A stretch of DNA of 10,961 nucleotides from Pseudomonadota bacterium (GCA_023411405.1 JAEYOU010000278.1:1-10961); one strand, 5' to 3'; shown: positions 1 to 8,370, counted from the first letter of the stretch. The notes: generated from the sequence alone by a model not told the origin. Made by a program: numbers and translations.

Positions 1-5
1 GCGTA

Positions 6-24
6 GGGCCCGCGCAGCGGGCCC
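6..24. terminator. Perfect GC hairpin after the binding-protein-like gene
   Basis: The arms GGGCCCGC and GCGGGCCC pair perfectly (8 bp) around a GCA loop. The hairpin lies about 38 bp past the stop codon of the minus-strand gene ending at 63. There is no T-run on either side, so it is not a classical intrinsic terminator. It could still end transcription or protect the 3' end of the mRNA. The stem is seen in the sequence; the role is inferred. Confidence 0.35.
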
Positions 25-62
25 GGAGTCGAAGGCCCGCCCTTCCCCGCGAAACCCGCCCT

Positions 63-947
63 CTATCGCGCCCCGAGGACCTCGAGCTCCGGCACCGACC
101 GCGGAGGGATGACGACGTGCGGCGGCACCGCCTCCCCCCGCAGCGCGGCGGCGACGAGCTCCACCCCCGCGCCGCCGGTGGGCGGCTTCACCACCGTCGC
201 CGCGAGCAACCCCTCGCGGACCAGCCGCTGCCCGCCCTCGGGGAGCCCGTCACATCCCGTGAATGGACCCACCCAGTCGGGGCGGTGGTTGCGCAGCGCG
301 TTCCGGGCCCCCAGGGCCATCTCGTCGTTCTGCGCGCAGACCGCGTCGAAGCGGGCGTCACGATTCTCGGAGAGCCAGGACGAGACCGCCCACTCCGCCC
401 CCTCGGTGGTCCAGTCGCCCGCGATCGCGTGGGCGACGACGACGCGCGAGTCCTTCAGCTCCTGGTCGACCATCCGGCGCCGGAGCACCGTGGCGGCCGA
501 GGCGCTCGGTCCCTCGATCTGGAGCACCTGGCCCCCGCGGGGCAAGAGCGCCTTGAGCTGGCGCCCCTGGATCCGGCCGATCTCCAGATCGTCCACCGAG
601 GCGGAGCTGACGAGCGCGGCGGGGTAGTCCCGGCGTACGGCCTCCAGGTACGGCGCCCGGGCGGAGACGATCACCCAACCGATCCGGGCGGCGACCGCGC
701 TCCGCGCGATCTTCTCGAACCCGACCGTCGCCACCGCCTCCACCACGAAGGCCACCGGCCGCTCCCCGGGGGCGCGCTTGACGTAGTCCTCGAGCTGGGC
801 GATCTGCCGGACGGGATCGTTCTCGACGTAGACCACCTCGACGCCCAGCCCGGCGCGGCTCGCGGCGGCGCGCGCCTCGACCTCCTGCTGCTTCTGGAAC
901 TCCTGCCGCGACGTGAGGAGCGAGAGCACCACCAGCTTGCGGTCCAT
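63..947 (-). CDS. Sugar-binding-protein-like (Peripla_BP_4 fold) protein without a signal peptide
   Basis: Predicted protein of 294 residues with the fold of ABC-type sugar-binding proteins of the ribose/LacI group. Visible family marks are a VDDLEIGRIQG segment (about 118-128), AQNDEMALGARNAL (205-218), and a C-terminal GCDGLPEGG...LAATVVKPP stretch (231-256). The start at 947 is chosen because the minus strand reads GGAGG four bases before this ATG. The reading frame stays open to 1124, but that part is arginine-rich, unlike a protein, and overlaps the next gene. The N-terminus (MDRKLVVLSLLTSRQ) runs straight into the first beta strand of the fold, with no signal peptide, lipobox or DNA-binding helix-turn-helix. 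The protein therefore looks cytoplasmic, unlike normal transporter-binding proteins. No permease or ATPase gene lies next to it. It may be a cytosolic ligand sensor, perhaps partnered with a signalling protein beyond position 1. Fold confident; role unknown. Confidence 0.85.
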   Translation of the reverse strand: MDRKLVVLSLLTSRQEFQKQQEVEARAAASRAGLGVEVVYVENDPVRQIAQLEDYVKRAPGERPVAFVVEAVATVGFEKIARSAVAARIGWVIVSARAPYLEAVRRDYPAALVSSASVDDLEIGRIQGRQLKALLPRGGQVLQIEGPSASAATVLRRRMVDQELKDSRVVVAHAIAGDWTTEGAEWAVSSWLSENRDARFDAVCAQNDEMALGARNALRNHRPDWVGPFTGCDGLPEGGQRLVREGLLAATVVKPPTGGAGVELVAAALRGEAVPPHVVIPPRSVPELEVLGAR

Positions 948-1020
948 GAGCCCTCCGGGGAGGTGTTCCACGGATGGTACCTCTTCCGGAGCCCGCCGCC
1001 ACCCGTTCGCCGCCGCGCGG

Positions 1021-1587
1021 CTACGGCAGCGTAGACCTGGCGAGGGTGGAGGCCAGCGCCGCCACCGTGGCCGGCTCCGGCGCGCCGCCGTGCATGCTCC
1101 GGAGCCTGAACACGTCGTGCACAAGCCCGTCCGTGGTCTCGAGCTCCATCTCGCGCGGGAACAGGCCGTACAGCGCGAAGCAGCGGAGCACGCGATCCAG
1201 GAGCCCGCGCCCGTCCGCGGCCTCGAGCTCGACGACGACGTCGGCGCCGGCGTGGGTGATCCGGTGACCGAGGAGCTCCAGCCCGGCGACCGCGGCGCGG
1301 CGCGGCGCCGCGTCGGACTCGGTCAGCCGGAGCACGAGCGCGGGCGTGAGGTCCATCGAGGGCGGGAGCTCGAGCTCGAGCTGCGCGTGCCAGCGGCCGC
1401 CGCGATCGCGCGCCCACCCGCGGACGACGGAGACGTGCTGCGCGGCGAGCCCGGCGGAGAGACGACCCGACCATCCCACCGGGAGCGATCCGCGGAGCTC
1501 GACCCGCCGCCGGGCGGGTCCCAGCGTCTCGATCTCGACCGCGACCTCTCCGGCCGCGCCGACCGCTCCCACCGCGTCCTCGTCCAT
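1021..1587 (-). CDS. Tandem ACT-like domain protein (GlnD C-terminus-like)
   Basis: Predicted protein of 188 residues. Residues 116-166 look like an ACT domain: VVVELEAADGRGLLDRVLRC, then a helix and FPREMELETTDGLVHDVFRLR. This is close in pattern to the ACT repeats at the end of the PII uridylyltransferase GlnD (an 'xDRPGLL...VxDVFxL' pattern). Residues 27-75 (VELRGSLPVGWSGRLSAGLA...WHAQLELEL) look like a second, more diverged ACT repeat. No catalytic domain is attached, so it is probably a small-molecule-sensing or protein-binding regulator. The start at 1587 is supported by GGGAGGAG just upstream on the minus strand. The frame stays open upstream to 2097, but there it runs through the lipoprotein gene in another frame. 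A sigma-54-type promoter sequence sits about 32 bp upstream. The ACT assignment is by pattern only; the ligand is unknown. Confidence 0.8.
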   Translation of the reverse strand: MDEDAVGAVGAAGEVAVEIETLGPARRRVELRGSLPVGWSGRLSAGLAAQHVSVVRGWARDRGGRWHAQLELELPPSMDLTPALVLRLTESDAAPRRAAVAGLELLGHRITHAGADVVVELEAADGRGLLDRVLRCFALYGLFPREMELETTDGLVHDVFRLRSMHGGAPEPATVAALASTLARSTLP

Positions 1588-1589
1588 CG

Positions 1590-1597
1590 CTCCTCCC
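1590..1597 (-). promoter_or_regulatory. Strong ribosome binding site that fixes the ACT-protein start
   Basis: The minus strand reads GGGAGGAG two bases before the ATG at 1587. This decides the start against the much longer upstream open frame. It also lies within the short leader predicted from the sigma-54-like promoter at 1619-1634. Confidence 0.6.
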
Positions 1598-1618
1598 GCG
1601 TTCACTGGACGAGGCTCT

Positions 1619-1634
1619 CGCAAGCGGCTTGCCA
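1619..1634 (-). promoter_or_regulatory. Candidate sigma-54 (-24/-12) promoter of the ACT-protein gene
   Basis: The minus strand reads TGGCAAG-CCGC-TTGCG. The sigma-54 consensus is TGGCACG-N4-TTGCW, so there is one mismatch in the -24 box and one at the W position. The invariant GG and GC are exactly 10 bases apart. The predicted start of transcription is near 1608, giving a leader of about 21 nt that holds the strong ribosome binding site. Alternative: the same bases form an odd dyad GCAAGC-G-GCTTGC (1620-1632) that could be an operator. I did not identify an upstream activator-binding site. Confidence 0.45.
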
Positions 1635-1766
1635 GCGCGGGGCCCCGGATCGCACCGAGTTTCCGCGCGCGCACGGCGCCGCTGCACGGTTCGCGGGCGC
1701 ATCCTGAGAGGACGCCGGGCACTCCAGGCCAGGCGCCGGAGGCGGCGGCCAGCCCCGCGGCGCCGG

Positions 1767-2171
1767 CTACTGCCCGAGGTCGAGCGCCGTGTCGGGCGGC
1801 AGGCGCTCGAGCGACTCGAGCTCCATGGCGTTCGTCTTCCAGTCCATGGCGAAGCGGAAGCGGACCTTGTCGCCGGGCTTCGCCTCGGCGTCGGCGGCGC
1901 CCGGGCCGACCCGGTACGTCATCGTCATGGGGACCATCCCGACCTTGGCGCCCGAAGCATCCACGAAGTCGGGGATGGACTCGTGGCGGAGGACGAACGC
2001 CCGGTTGCCGCCCGAGCCCTGCACCCCGACGACCTCTCCACGGACCGTGTACCGCTGGGCCGAGGGACCGACGCGCGTGGTAGGAGACTGCTTGCACCCG
2101 ATCGGCAGGGTGAACGCCAGGAGGGCCAGGGCGGCTGCAGCCGGGGCTCGAACGCAGGGATGAATGGTCAT
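1767..2171 (-). CDS. CusF-like copper-binding lipoprotein
   Basis: Predicted protein of 134 residues. The N-terminus has a hydrophobic stretch (about 9-22) followed by LPIGC, a lipobox with the acylated cysteine at 26, so the mature protein is probably membrane-tethered outside the cytoplasm. Residues 41-124 match the small beta-barrel copper-binding domain of CusF and related proteins. They run YTVRGEVVGV, RHESIPDF (His63), MVPMTM (Met79, Met82, Met84), then KPGDKVRFRF and a closing strand. In CusF copper(I) is bound by one His and two Met and capped by a Trp two residues before the first of those Met. Here His63, Met82 and Met84 are kept and the Trp position is Met79. The start at 2171 is chosen because it gives a clean lipoprotein signal; an in-frame start at 2213 would add 14 residues. 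Neither has a clear ribosome binding site. No copper pump or RND genes lie nearby, so it acts alone in this window. Confidence 0.82.
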   Translation of the reverse strand: MTIHPCVRAPAAAALALLAFTLPIGCKQSPTTRVGPSAQRYTVRGEVVGVQGSGGNRAFVLRHESIPDFVDASGAKVGMVPMTMTYRVGPGAADAEAKPGDKVRFRFAMDWKTNAMELESLERLPPDTALDLGQ

Positions 2172-2224
2172 CGCGCGTATCTGCCGGGCCGGGGCTCCTG
2201 GCGCGCGGCCCATTCGGGCCTACG

Positions 2225-2244
2225 GCGCCGGGCGCGCCCGGCGC
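2225..2244. terminator. Perfect 20-bp GC palindrome after the Yip1-family gene
   Basis: The arms GCGCCGGG and CCCGGCGC pair fully around CGCG, and the whole 20 bp is self-complementary. It lies 20 bp past the stop of the gene ending at 2265 and 53 bp before the start of the lipoprotein gene. It probably separates the two transcripts as a hairpin without a U-tract. A dyad-binding operator for the lipoprotein gene is the alternative. Confidence 0.4.
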
Positions 2245-2264
2245 GGGAACCGGGCCCGCCGAGG

Positions 2265-2834
2265 CTACGCGGTCGGGGTCGCGGTCGGCGGGGCGTCGAA
2301 GTTGAGGACGCGGGCGCCCATGACCGCGATGTAGATGCCGTAGGCGGAGAGGGCGAGCGACACGAGCGGATAGAGGACCGGCACGATCGCGATGAAGCTC
2401 GCGACGCCCATCGCCGGCAGCACCGCCGAGGAGTACGCGGCGATGCGGACGGACGGCTCGTACGGCGCCTTGCTGCCGAAGATCAGGCTGACGCCCCAGA
2501 CGATGAGACCGCCCAGGAACGGCCCGATGAGGCCGCCGACGATGACGCTCACGATGAGCCCCGTGAAGGCCGCGCTGATCGCGAAGCCGAGGCCGATCCG
2601 GAGGCCCCAGAGGAAGCTCGAGACGAACACGAGCGCGCCGTAGACGGCCGCGGCCGCGACCGCGAAGACGAGGCAGTTCACGTAACCGGTCTCGCCCTTC
2701 TTCCCCTTGAAGAACTCGGTCGGATTCTTCACGACGGCGATCGCGGTCGCGACGAGCGCCCTGGGATCGATCGGCGGGAGGACGGGGCCGGTGGACGGCG
2801 GAGGCGAGGTCGGGGTCGGGCTGGTCTCGGACAC
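2265..2834 (-). CDS. Yip1-family integral membrane protein
   Basis: Predicted protein of 189 residues from a GTG start. A proline/threonine-rich cytosolic N-terminus (1-24) is followed by ALVATAIAVVKNPTEFFK (26-43), which fits the opening of bacterial Yip1 domain proteins (a '..nP..ff' segment before the first helix). Hydrophobic segments lie near 51-72, 84-104, 106-120, 131-152 and 155-175, giving about five membrane helices rich in Gly and Ala. The tail is short and Pro/Thr-rich. I chose GTG at 2834 because GGGGG lies 8 bases upstream on the minus strand. The longer frame starts at a GTG at 2915 and would add 27 unconvincing residues. Bacterial Yip1 proteins have no well-defined role, so no function is given. 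The gene stands alone between hairpins and shows no operon partner. Confidence 0.78.
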   Translation of the reverse strand: MSETSPTPTSPPPSTGPVLPPIDPRALVATAIAVVKNPTEFFKGKKGETGYVNCLVFAVAAAAVYGALVFVSSFLWGLRIGLGFAISAAFTGLIVSVIVGGLIGPFLGGLIVWGVSLIFGSKAPYEPSVRIAAYSSAVLPAMGVASFIAIVPVLYPLVSLALSAYGIYIAVMGARVLNFDAPPTATPTA

Positions 2835-2960
2835 GTTCGGTACCCCCTGCGTGAGGGACGGCGGAGGAGAAACTCTACCGCTCGCGGGGAGTTGCTCGGT
2901 CCGCCATCGCTCCACGCCCCAAGCGGGCAGACTGCCGCCGGGCCGGAGACCCGCCCCGCC

Positions 2961-4130
2961 TCACCGCGCCCGCAGGAAGCGCTCGAGCCGCGCCATCGCC
3001 TCGCGGAGGCTCTCGAGCGACGTCGTGTAGGAGAACCGCAGGAACTCCTCCGGCCGGTTCCGGCCGAAGTCGAGGCCTGCGGTGACGGCGACGCCGGCGC
3101 GCTCCAGGATCTCCAGCGCGAACGCGCTGCTGTCCTCCGCGAGGCGGCCGCAGCCGGCCCAGACGTAGAACGCGCCCTCCGGCGCGACCGGCACGTCGAA
3201 CCCCAGGCCGCGGAGCGCGGGGACGACGAGGTCGCGGCGCACGCGCAGCTCGCGGCGGCGCGCCTCGAGGAGCTCGAGCGTCTCGGGCAGGAACGCGGCC
3301 AGCGCGGCGCGCTGGGCGAGCGTCGAGGGGCAGATGAACAGGTTCTGCTGGAGCTTCTCGACGTGGCGCAGGTAGGCGGGCGGGACGACGAGCCAGCCCA
3401 GGCGCCAGCCGGTCATGTCGAAGTACTTGCTGAAGCTGGAGACGACGAACACGTCGTCGGAGAGCTCGAGCGCGGTCCGCGGGTCGGGGCCGTAGGTGAG
3501 CCCGTGGTAGATCTCGTCCACCACGAGCCGCCCGCCGCGGCGCGCGGCCACCTCCTGGATCCCGCGCAGCCGCTCGAAGTCGATGAGGGTGCCGGTGGGG
3601 TTCGACGGCGAGGCGACGAGCACGGCGGCGGTGCGCTCCGTCCACCGCGCCTCGACGAGCTCCGGCGTGAGCTGCCAGCTCGTCTCCGGCCCCACGGGAA
3701 CGCCGACGGGCACGCCGCTGACGCTCCGCGCGAACTGCCGGTTGCACGGGTAGCCCGGATCGGTGAGCAGGAGCTCCGCGCCGGGATCGAGCAGCGCGGC
3801 CATCACGAGGAGCAGCGCGCCCGAGGATCCCGCGGTCACGACCACTCGCTCCGGCGCGAGCGTGAACCCGTAGCGCGTCCGGTAGAACTGCGCGATGGCC
3901 TCGCGCAGCTCCGGGAGCCCGAGCGCGACGGTGTAAGGGAGCGGGCCACCCGCGAGCGCCGCGGCCGCCGCGCGGCGCACGGGCTCGGGCGTGGGGAAGT
4001 CGGGCTCGCCGACCTCCATGTGGATGATGGTCCGCCCCTCGCGCTCCAGCGCAGCCGCGCGGGACATCACGTCCATCACGCGGAAGGGCTCGATCTCCGC
4101 CATGCGGCGGGCCAGCGGTCGCGGCTCCAT
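2961..4130 (-). CDS. PLP-dependent aminotransferase, class I/II (aspartate/alanine aminotransferase-like)
   Basis: Predicted protein of 389 residues, full length for fold-type I aminotransferases. It should move an amino group between an amino acid and a 2-oxo acid in the cytoplasm using pyridoxal phosphate. Visible marks are GEPDFPTP (41-48), a TAGSSGALLL phosphate-binding region (99-108), SNPTGT (176-181, Asn177), VDEIYHGL (204-211, Asp205 and Tyr208), SSFSKYFDMTGWRLGW (231-246, Schiff-base Lys235 and Arg243), and the substrate-carboxylate arginine in RFSYT (Arg366). The start at 4130 gives the usual N-terminus; its ribosome binding site is weak (GGATG). An internal ATG at 4103 is possible. 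The gene lies 55 bp after the transporter ATPase gene on the same strand with no hairpin between, so read-through is possible. The amino donor cannot be read from sequence alone. Confidence 0.93.
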   Translation of the reverse strand: MEPRPLARRMAEIEPFRVMDVMSRAAALEREGRTIIHMEVGEPDFPTPEPVRRAAAAALAGGPLPYTVALGLPELREAIAQFYRTRYGFTLAPERVVVTAGSSGALLLVMAALLDPGAELLLTDPGYPCNRQFARSVSGVPVGVPVGPETSWQLTPELVEARWTERTAAVLVASPSNPTGTLIDFERLRGIQEVAARRGGRLVVDEIYHGLTYGPDPRTALELSDDVFVVSSFSKYFDMTGWRLGWLVVPPAYLRHVEKLQQNLFICPSTLAQRAALAAFLPETLELLEARRRELRVRRDLVVPALRGLGFDVPVAPEGAFYVWAGCGRLAEDSSAFALEILERAGVAVTAGLDFGRNRPEEFLRFSYTTSLESLREAMARLERFLRAR

Positions 4131-4185
4131 GCCGCCGCATCCTACCCTATGCCCGCGCCCGCGCCCGTGCGCCGCTCGACTCCGG

Positions 4186-5271
4186 TCACACCGCCAGCCC
4201 GTCCGGCCCGAACACGTGGCACGCCTTCGCCTGGAGCCCGACCTGCACGAGCTCGGACGGCCGGACGCCGATGGACGGGTCCCGGCGCGCCACCACCGTC
4301 TGCTCGCCCTCCGTGCGGACGTACATGAAGCTCTCCGCCCCGAGCTGCTCCACCACGAGCACGCCGCCCTTCAGCACCGCGTCGGCGCGCTCCGGCGCGA
4401 CCACGTGCTCGGGGCGGATCCCCACCGTCACCTCGGTGCCGGCCTGCACGCCGCGTGAGCCGTTCTGGACGGGCACGGCCAGCGGCGCGCCCCCGGGCAG
4501 CCGGACGGTGAGCTGGCCGGGGCGCACCGCCTCCGCCACGCCCTTGAGGAAGTTCATCCGCGGCGAGCCGAGGAAGCCGGCGACGAACAGGTTCCGCGGG
4601 TGCTGGTAGAGCTCGAGCGGCGCGCCCACCTGCTCGACCCGCCCGGCGTTGAGGACCACGATCCGGTTCGCCAGGGTCATCGCTTCGACCTGGTCGTGGG
4701 TGACGTAGACCATCGTCGTCCCGAGCTCCTCGTGCAGGCGCGAGAGCTCGATGCGCATCTGCACCCGGAGCGCGGCGTCGAGGTTCGAGAGCGGCTCGTC
4801 GAACAGGAACACCTTCGGGTTCCGGGTGATGGCCCGCCCGATCGCCACGCGCTGCCGCTGCCCGCCCGAGAGCTGCCGGGGCTTGCGCTGGAGCAGCTCC
4901 TCGATCTGGAGGATGCGCGCCGCCTGGCGGACGCGCTCGTCCACGGTCGCCCGGTCCGCCTTCGCGAGCTTGAGGCCGAACGCCATGTTCTCGAAGACGC
5001 TCATGTGCGGGTAGAGCGCGTACGACTGGAACACCATCGCGATCCCGCGCTGCGACGGGAGCGCCGCGTTCATCCGCTCGCCGTCGATGAGCAGCTCCCC
5101 CGAGGTGATGTCCTCGAGCCCGGCGATGAGCCGCAGCAGGGTGGACTTCCCGCAGCCCGAGGGCCCGACGAACACCACGAACTCGCGGTGCCCGATGTCG
5201 AGGTCCACCCCCTTGATCACCTGCACGGCGCCGAACGACTTGGTCACGCCCCGGAGCTTCACCTGCGCCAT
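4186..5271 (-). CDS. Sugar ABC importer ATPase (MalK/MsmK/UgpC/ThuK family)
   Basis: Predicted protein of 361 residues that hydrolyses ATP on the cytoplasmic face of the importer encoded just upstream. All nucleotide-binding motifs are intact: Walker A GPSGCGKST (36-44), Q-loop Gln82, signature LSGGQ (134-138), Walker B VFLFDEP with Asp158 and Glu159, D-loop SNLD, and switch His192. Residues about 240-355 form the MalK-type regulatory (TOBE) domain with a typical GIRPEHV (284-290). The start is supported by GGAGG six bases before the ATG. It is the last gene of the four-gene transporter operon, 12 bp after the second permease. Members of this family are often automatically named UgpC; the neighbouring ThuE-like binding protein makes trehalose or maltose a better guess than glycerol-3-phosphate. 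Such ATPases may serve several sugar importers. Confidence 0.95.
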   Translation of the reverse strand: MAQVKLRGVTKSFGAVQVIKGVDLDIGHREFVVFVGPSGCGKSTLLRLIAGLEDITSGELLIDGERMNAALPSQRGIAMVFQSYALYPHMSVFENMAFGLKLAKADRATVDERVRQAARILQIEELLQRKPRQLSGGQRQRVAIGRAITRNPKVFLFDEPLSNLDAALRVQMRIELSRLHEELGTTMVYVTHDQVEAMTLANRIVVLNAGRVEQVGAPLELYQHPRNLFVAGFLGSPRMNFLKGVAEAVRPGQLTVRLPGGAPLAVPVQNGSRGVQAGTEVTVGIRPEHVVAPERADAVLKGGVLVVEQLGAESFMYVRTEGEQTVVARRDPSIGVRPSELVQVGLQAKACHVFGPDGLAV

Positions 5272-5283
5272 GCCACACCTCCC

Positions 5284-6120
5284 CTATCCCTTGACCGCCC
5301 CCGCCGTGAGCCCCGAGACGATCCGCCGCTGGAAGATCAGGACCAGGACGACGAGCGGCACGGTCACGATCACCGACGCCGCCATCACCCGCCCCCACGG
5401 GAGCTCGAACCGCGACGCGCCGCTGATGAGCGCGATCGCCACCGGCACCGTCCGCTTCGCGTTCGAGAGCGTGAAGGTGATCGCGAACATGAACTCGTTC
5501 CAGGCGGTGATGAACGCGAGCAGCCCGGTCGTCGCCAGCGCCGGCCACATGATCGGCAGGAACACCTTCCGGATGATCGTGAACGGCTTCGCGCCGTCCA
5601 CCAGCGCCGCCTCCTCCAGCTCCTTCGGGAGCTCGCGCACGAACGTCGTGAGCACCCACGTCGTGAACGGGAGCGTGAGGATGAGGTACGAGAGGACCAG
5701 GCTCCCCAGCGTGTCGTAGAGCCCGAGCCAGCTCACCAGCTCGAACATCCCCGAGAGCACCGCCACCTGCGGGAACATCGAGACCGAGAGGATCGTGAGG
5801 AGCAGGAGCTTCCGCCCGCGGAACTCGATGCGCCCGAGCGCGTACGCCGCCGTCACGGACAGGAAGAGCGAGATCGCCACCACGGTGCCGGCGACGATCA
5901 CCGAGTTGAGGATGTTCCGCCCGAAGCTCTGCTGCGCGAAGATCGCGGCGTAGTTGCCCCACGCCGGATCGGGCGGGAACGCCTCCACGTCGTAGAGGGC
6001 GGAGCCCTCCTTCAGCGAGGAGACGATCGCCCAGTAGAACGGGAAGACCGTGTAGACCACGATCGCCGCCACGAGCAGGTAGAAGAACGCCCGGCCCACG
6101 ATCCGGCGCGCGCCGCGCAT
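5284..6120 (-). CDS. Sugar ABC importer permease 2 (MalG/ThuG-like)
   Basis: Predicted protein of 278 residues, the usual length for MalG-type CUT1 permeases. There are about six hydrophobic helices: near 11-33, 72-95, 105-128, 137-160, 190-216 and 245-264. The EAA loop that docks on the ATPase is clear at 169-188 (EEAALVDGAKPFTIIRKVFL), followed by the usual P and the TTGLLAFITAWNEF segment. The start at 6120 has GGAGG six bases upstream on the minus strand. One base separates it from the stop of the first permease, so translation is likely coupled. It forms a heterodimeric channel with the 6122-7066 product. Confidence 0.94.
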   Translation of the reverse strand: MRGARRIVGRAFFYLLVAAIVVYTVFPFYWAIVSSLKEGSALYDVEAFPPDPAWGNYAAIFAQQSFGRNILNSVIVAGTVVAISLFLSVTAAYALGRIEFRGRKLLLLTILSVSMFPQVAVLSGMFELVSWLGLYDTLGSLVLSYLILTLPFTTWVLTTFVRELPKELEEAALVDGAKPFTIIRKVFLPIMWPALATTGLLAFITAWNEFMFAITFTLSNAKRTVPVAIALISGASRFELPWGRVMAASVIVTVPLVVLVLIFQRRIVSGLTAGAVKG

Positions 6121-6121
6121 C

Positions 6122-7066
6122 TCACGCCTCCCCCGCGCCGAGCCGGACGCGCCCGAGCGTGATGTACGCGATGGTGAAGATCCCGATGATCACGAACAGG
6201 AACGTGGACGCGGCCGAGCCGTACCCGACGTCCTGGAACTCGACGAGCTGCTGCCGCGCGTAGATCGCCATCGTCGAGGTCGAGCGGCTGTTGCCCGTGA
6301 GGATGAACGGGAGATCGAAGATCCGGAGCGCGTCGAGCGTCCGGAAGATGATCGCCACCATGAGCCCGGGCCGGATGAGGGGCAGCGTGATCCGCCAGAA
6401 GACCTTGAGCGGGTGGACGCCGTCGACCTTCGCCGCCTCGTAGATCTCCGCCGGCACCATCTGGAGCGCCGCCAGGATGAGGAGCGTCATGAACGGGGTC
6501 GTCTTCCAGACGTCCACGAGCACGACCGCGGTGAGCGCGAGGTCGGGGTTGGCGGTCCAGGCGAGCGGCTGATCGGCCAGCCCGAGCGCCAGGAAGACGT
6601 GGTTCAGGACGCCATAGAGGTCGTTGTACATCCAGTTCCACATCTGCGCGGACACGACCGTCGGGATCGCCCAGGGGATGAGGACCGCGGCCCGGAGGAG
6701 GCCCCGGCCCGGCAGGTGGGCGTTGAGGGTGAGCGCGATGATCGTGCCGAGCACCGTCTCGATGACGACCGAGAGCACGGTGAACCGGACGGTGTTCAGG
6801 ACCGCGGTCCACCAGTCCGCGTCGGCCGCGAGGAGGCGGAAGTTCTCGAGCCCCACCACCTGCCAGTCCTGCATCGCGGCCAGGCTGGCGTCGGTGAAGG
6901 CGAAGTAGATCGTCCGCACCAGCGGCCAGCCCGCGACCGCGGCGAGGACGGCGAGCATGGGCAGGACGAAGATCCACGCCCAGCGCCGCCGCTGGCGCGT
7001 GAGCGCCGAGGCCTCCGCGGCCTCGGCGGCCCCGAGGAGCTCACGCCGATCCCGGACCGCCTCCAC
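6122..7066 (-). CDS. Sugar ABC importer permease 1 (MalF/ThuF-like)
   Basis: Predicted protein of 314 residues from a GTG start, with GGAGG five bases upstream. That ribosome binding site overlaps the stop codon of the binding-protein gene, which points to coupled translation. A charged cytosolic N-terminus (1-28) leads to a first helix near 30-50. More helices follow near 93-115, 124-147, 177-200, 233-255 and 285-307. The EAA loop is EIYEAAKVDGVHPLKVFWRITLP (207-229). The length and lack of a large periplasmic insert resemble the short MalF homologues found in trehalose, maltose and other CUT1 systems, not E. coli MalF. It pairs with the permease encoded at 5284-6120. Confidence 0.94.
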   Translation of the reverse strand: MEAVRDRRELLGAAEAAEASALTRQRRRWAWIFVLPMLAVLAAVAGWPLVRTIYFAFTDASLAAMQDWQVVGLENFRLLAADADWWTAVLNTVRFTVLSVVIETVLGTIIALTLNAHLPGRGLLRAAVLIPWAIPTVVSAQMWNWMYNDLYGVLNHVFLALGLADQPLAWTANPDLALTAVVLVDVWKTTPFMTLLILAALQMVPAEIYEAAKVDGVHPLKVFWRITLPLIRPGLMVAIIFRTLDALRIFDLPFILTGNSRSTSTMAIYARQQLVEFQDVGYGSAASTFLFVIIGIFTIAYITLGRVRLGAGEA

Positions 7067-7075
7067 GGCCGCCTC

Positions 7076-8350
<1,275 letters not shown>

Positions 8351-8370
8351 GTTCCCCCCCCTGGGCGCGC

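Noticed and set aside
1367..1382. 16-bp palindrome made of repeated CTC/GAG
   Set aside because: It lies inside the ACT-protein gene and simply encodes alternating Leu and Glu with the preferred codons.
1588..2097. Upstream extension of the ACT-protein frame
   Set aside because: It overlaps the copper lipoprotein gene in a different frame, has no domain, and bypasses the strong ribosome binding site at 1590-1597.
4141..4185. TAGGAT close to the aminotransferase start as a -10 box of a leaderless promoter
   Set aside because: There is no matching -35 sequence, and a single hexamer is not enough evidence in this base composition.
1629..4328. 899-residue open frame on the plus strand
   Set aside because: It runs antisense across the ACT upstream region, lipoprotein, Yip1 and aminotransferase genes. 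Its translation is Arg/Glu/Asp-rich low-complexity sequence with no domain, a typical shadow in GC-rich DNA.
4142..5962. 606-residue minus-strand frame over the ATPase and permease
   Set aside because: It is out of frame with both well-supported genes and shows Arg/Gly-rich nonsense composition.
4600..6162. 520-residue open frame on the plus strand
   Set aside because: It is antisense to the ATPase and second permease, which have intact motifs. The translation is mainly Arg, Glu, His and Asp and has no fold signal.
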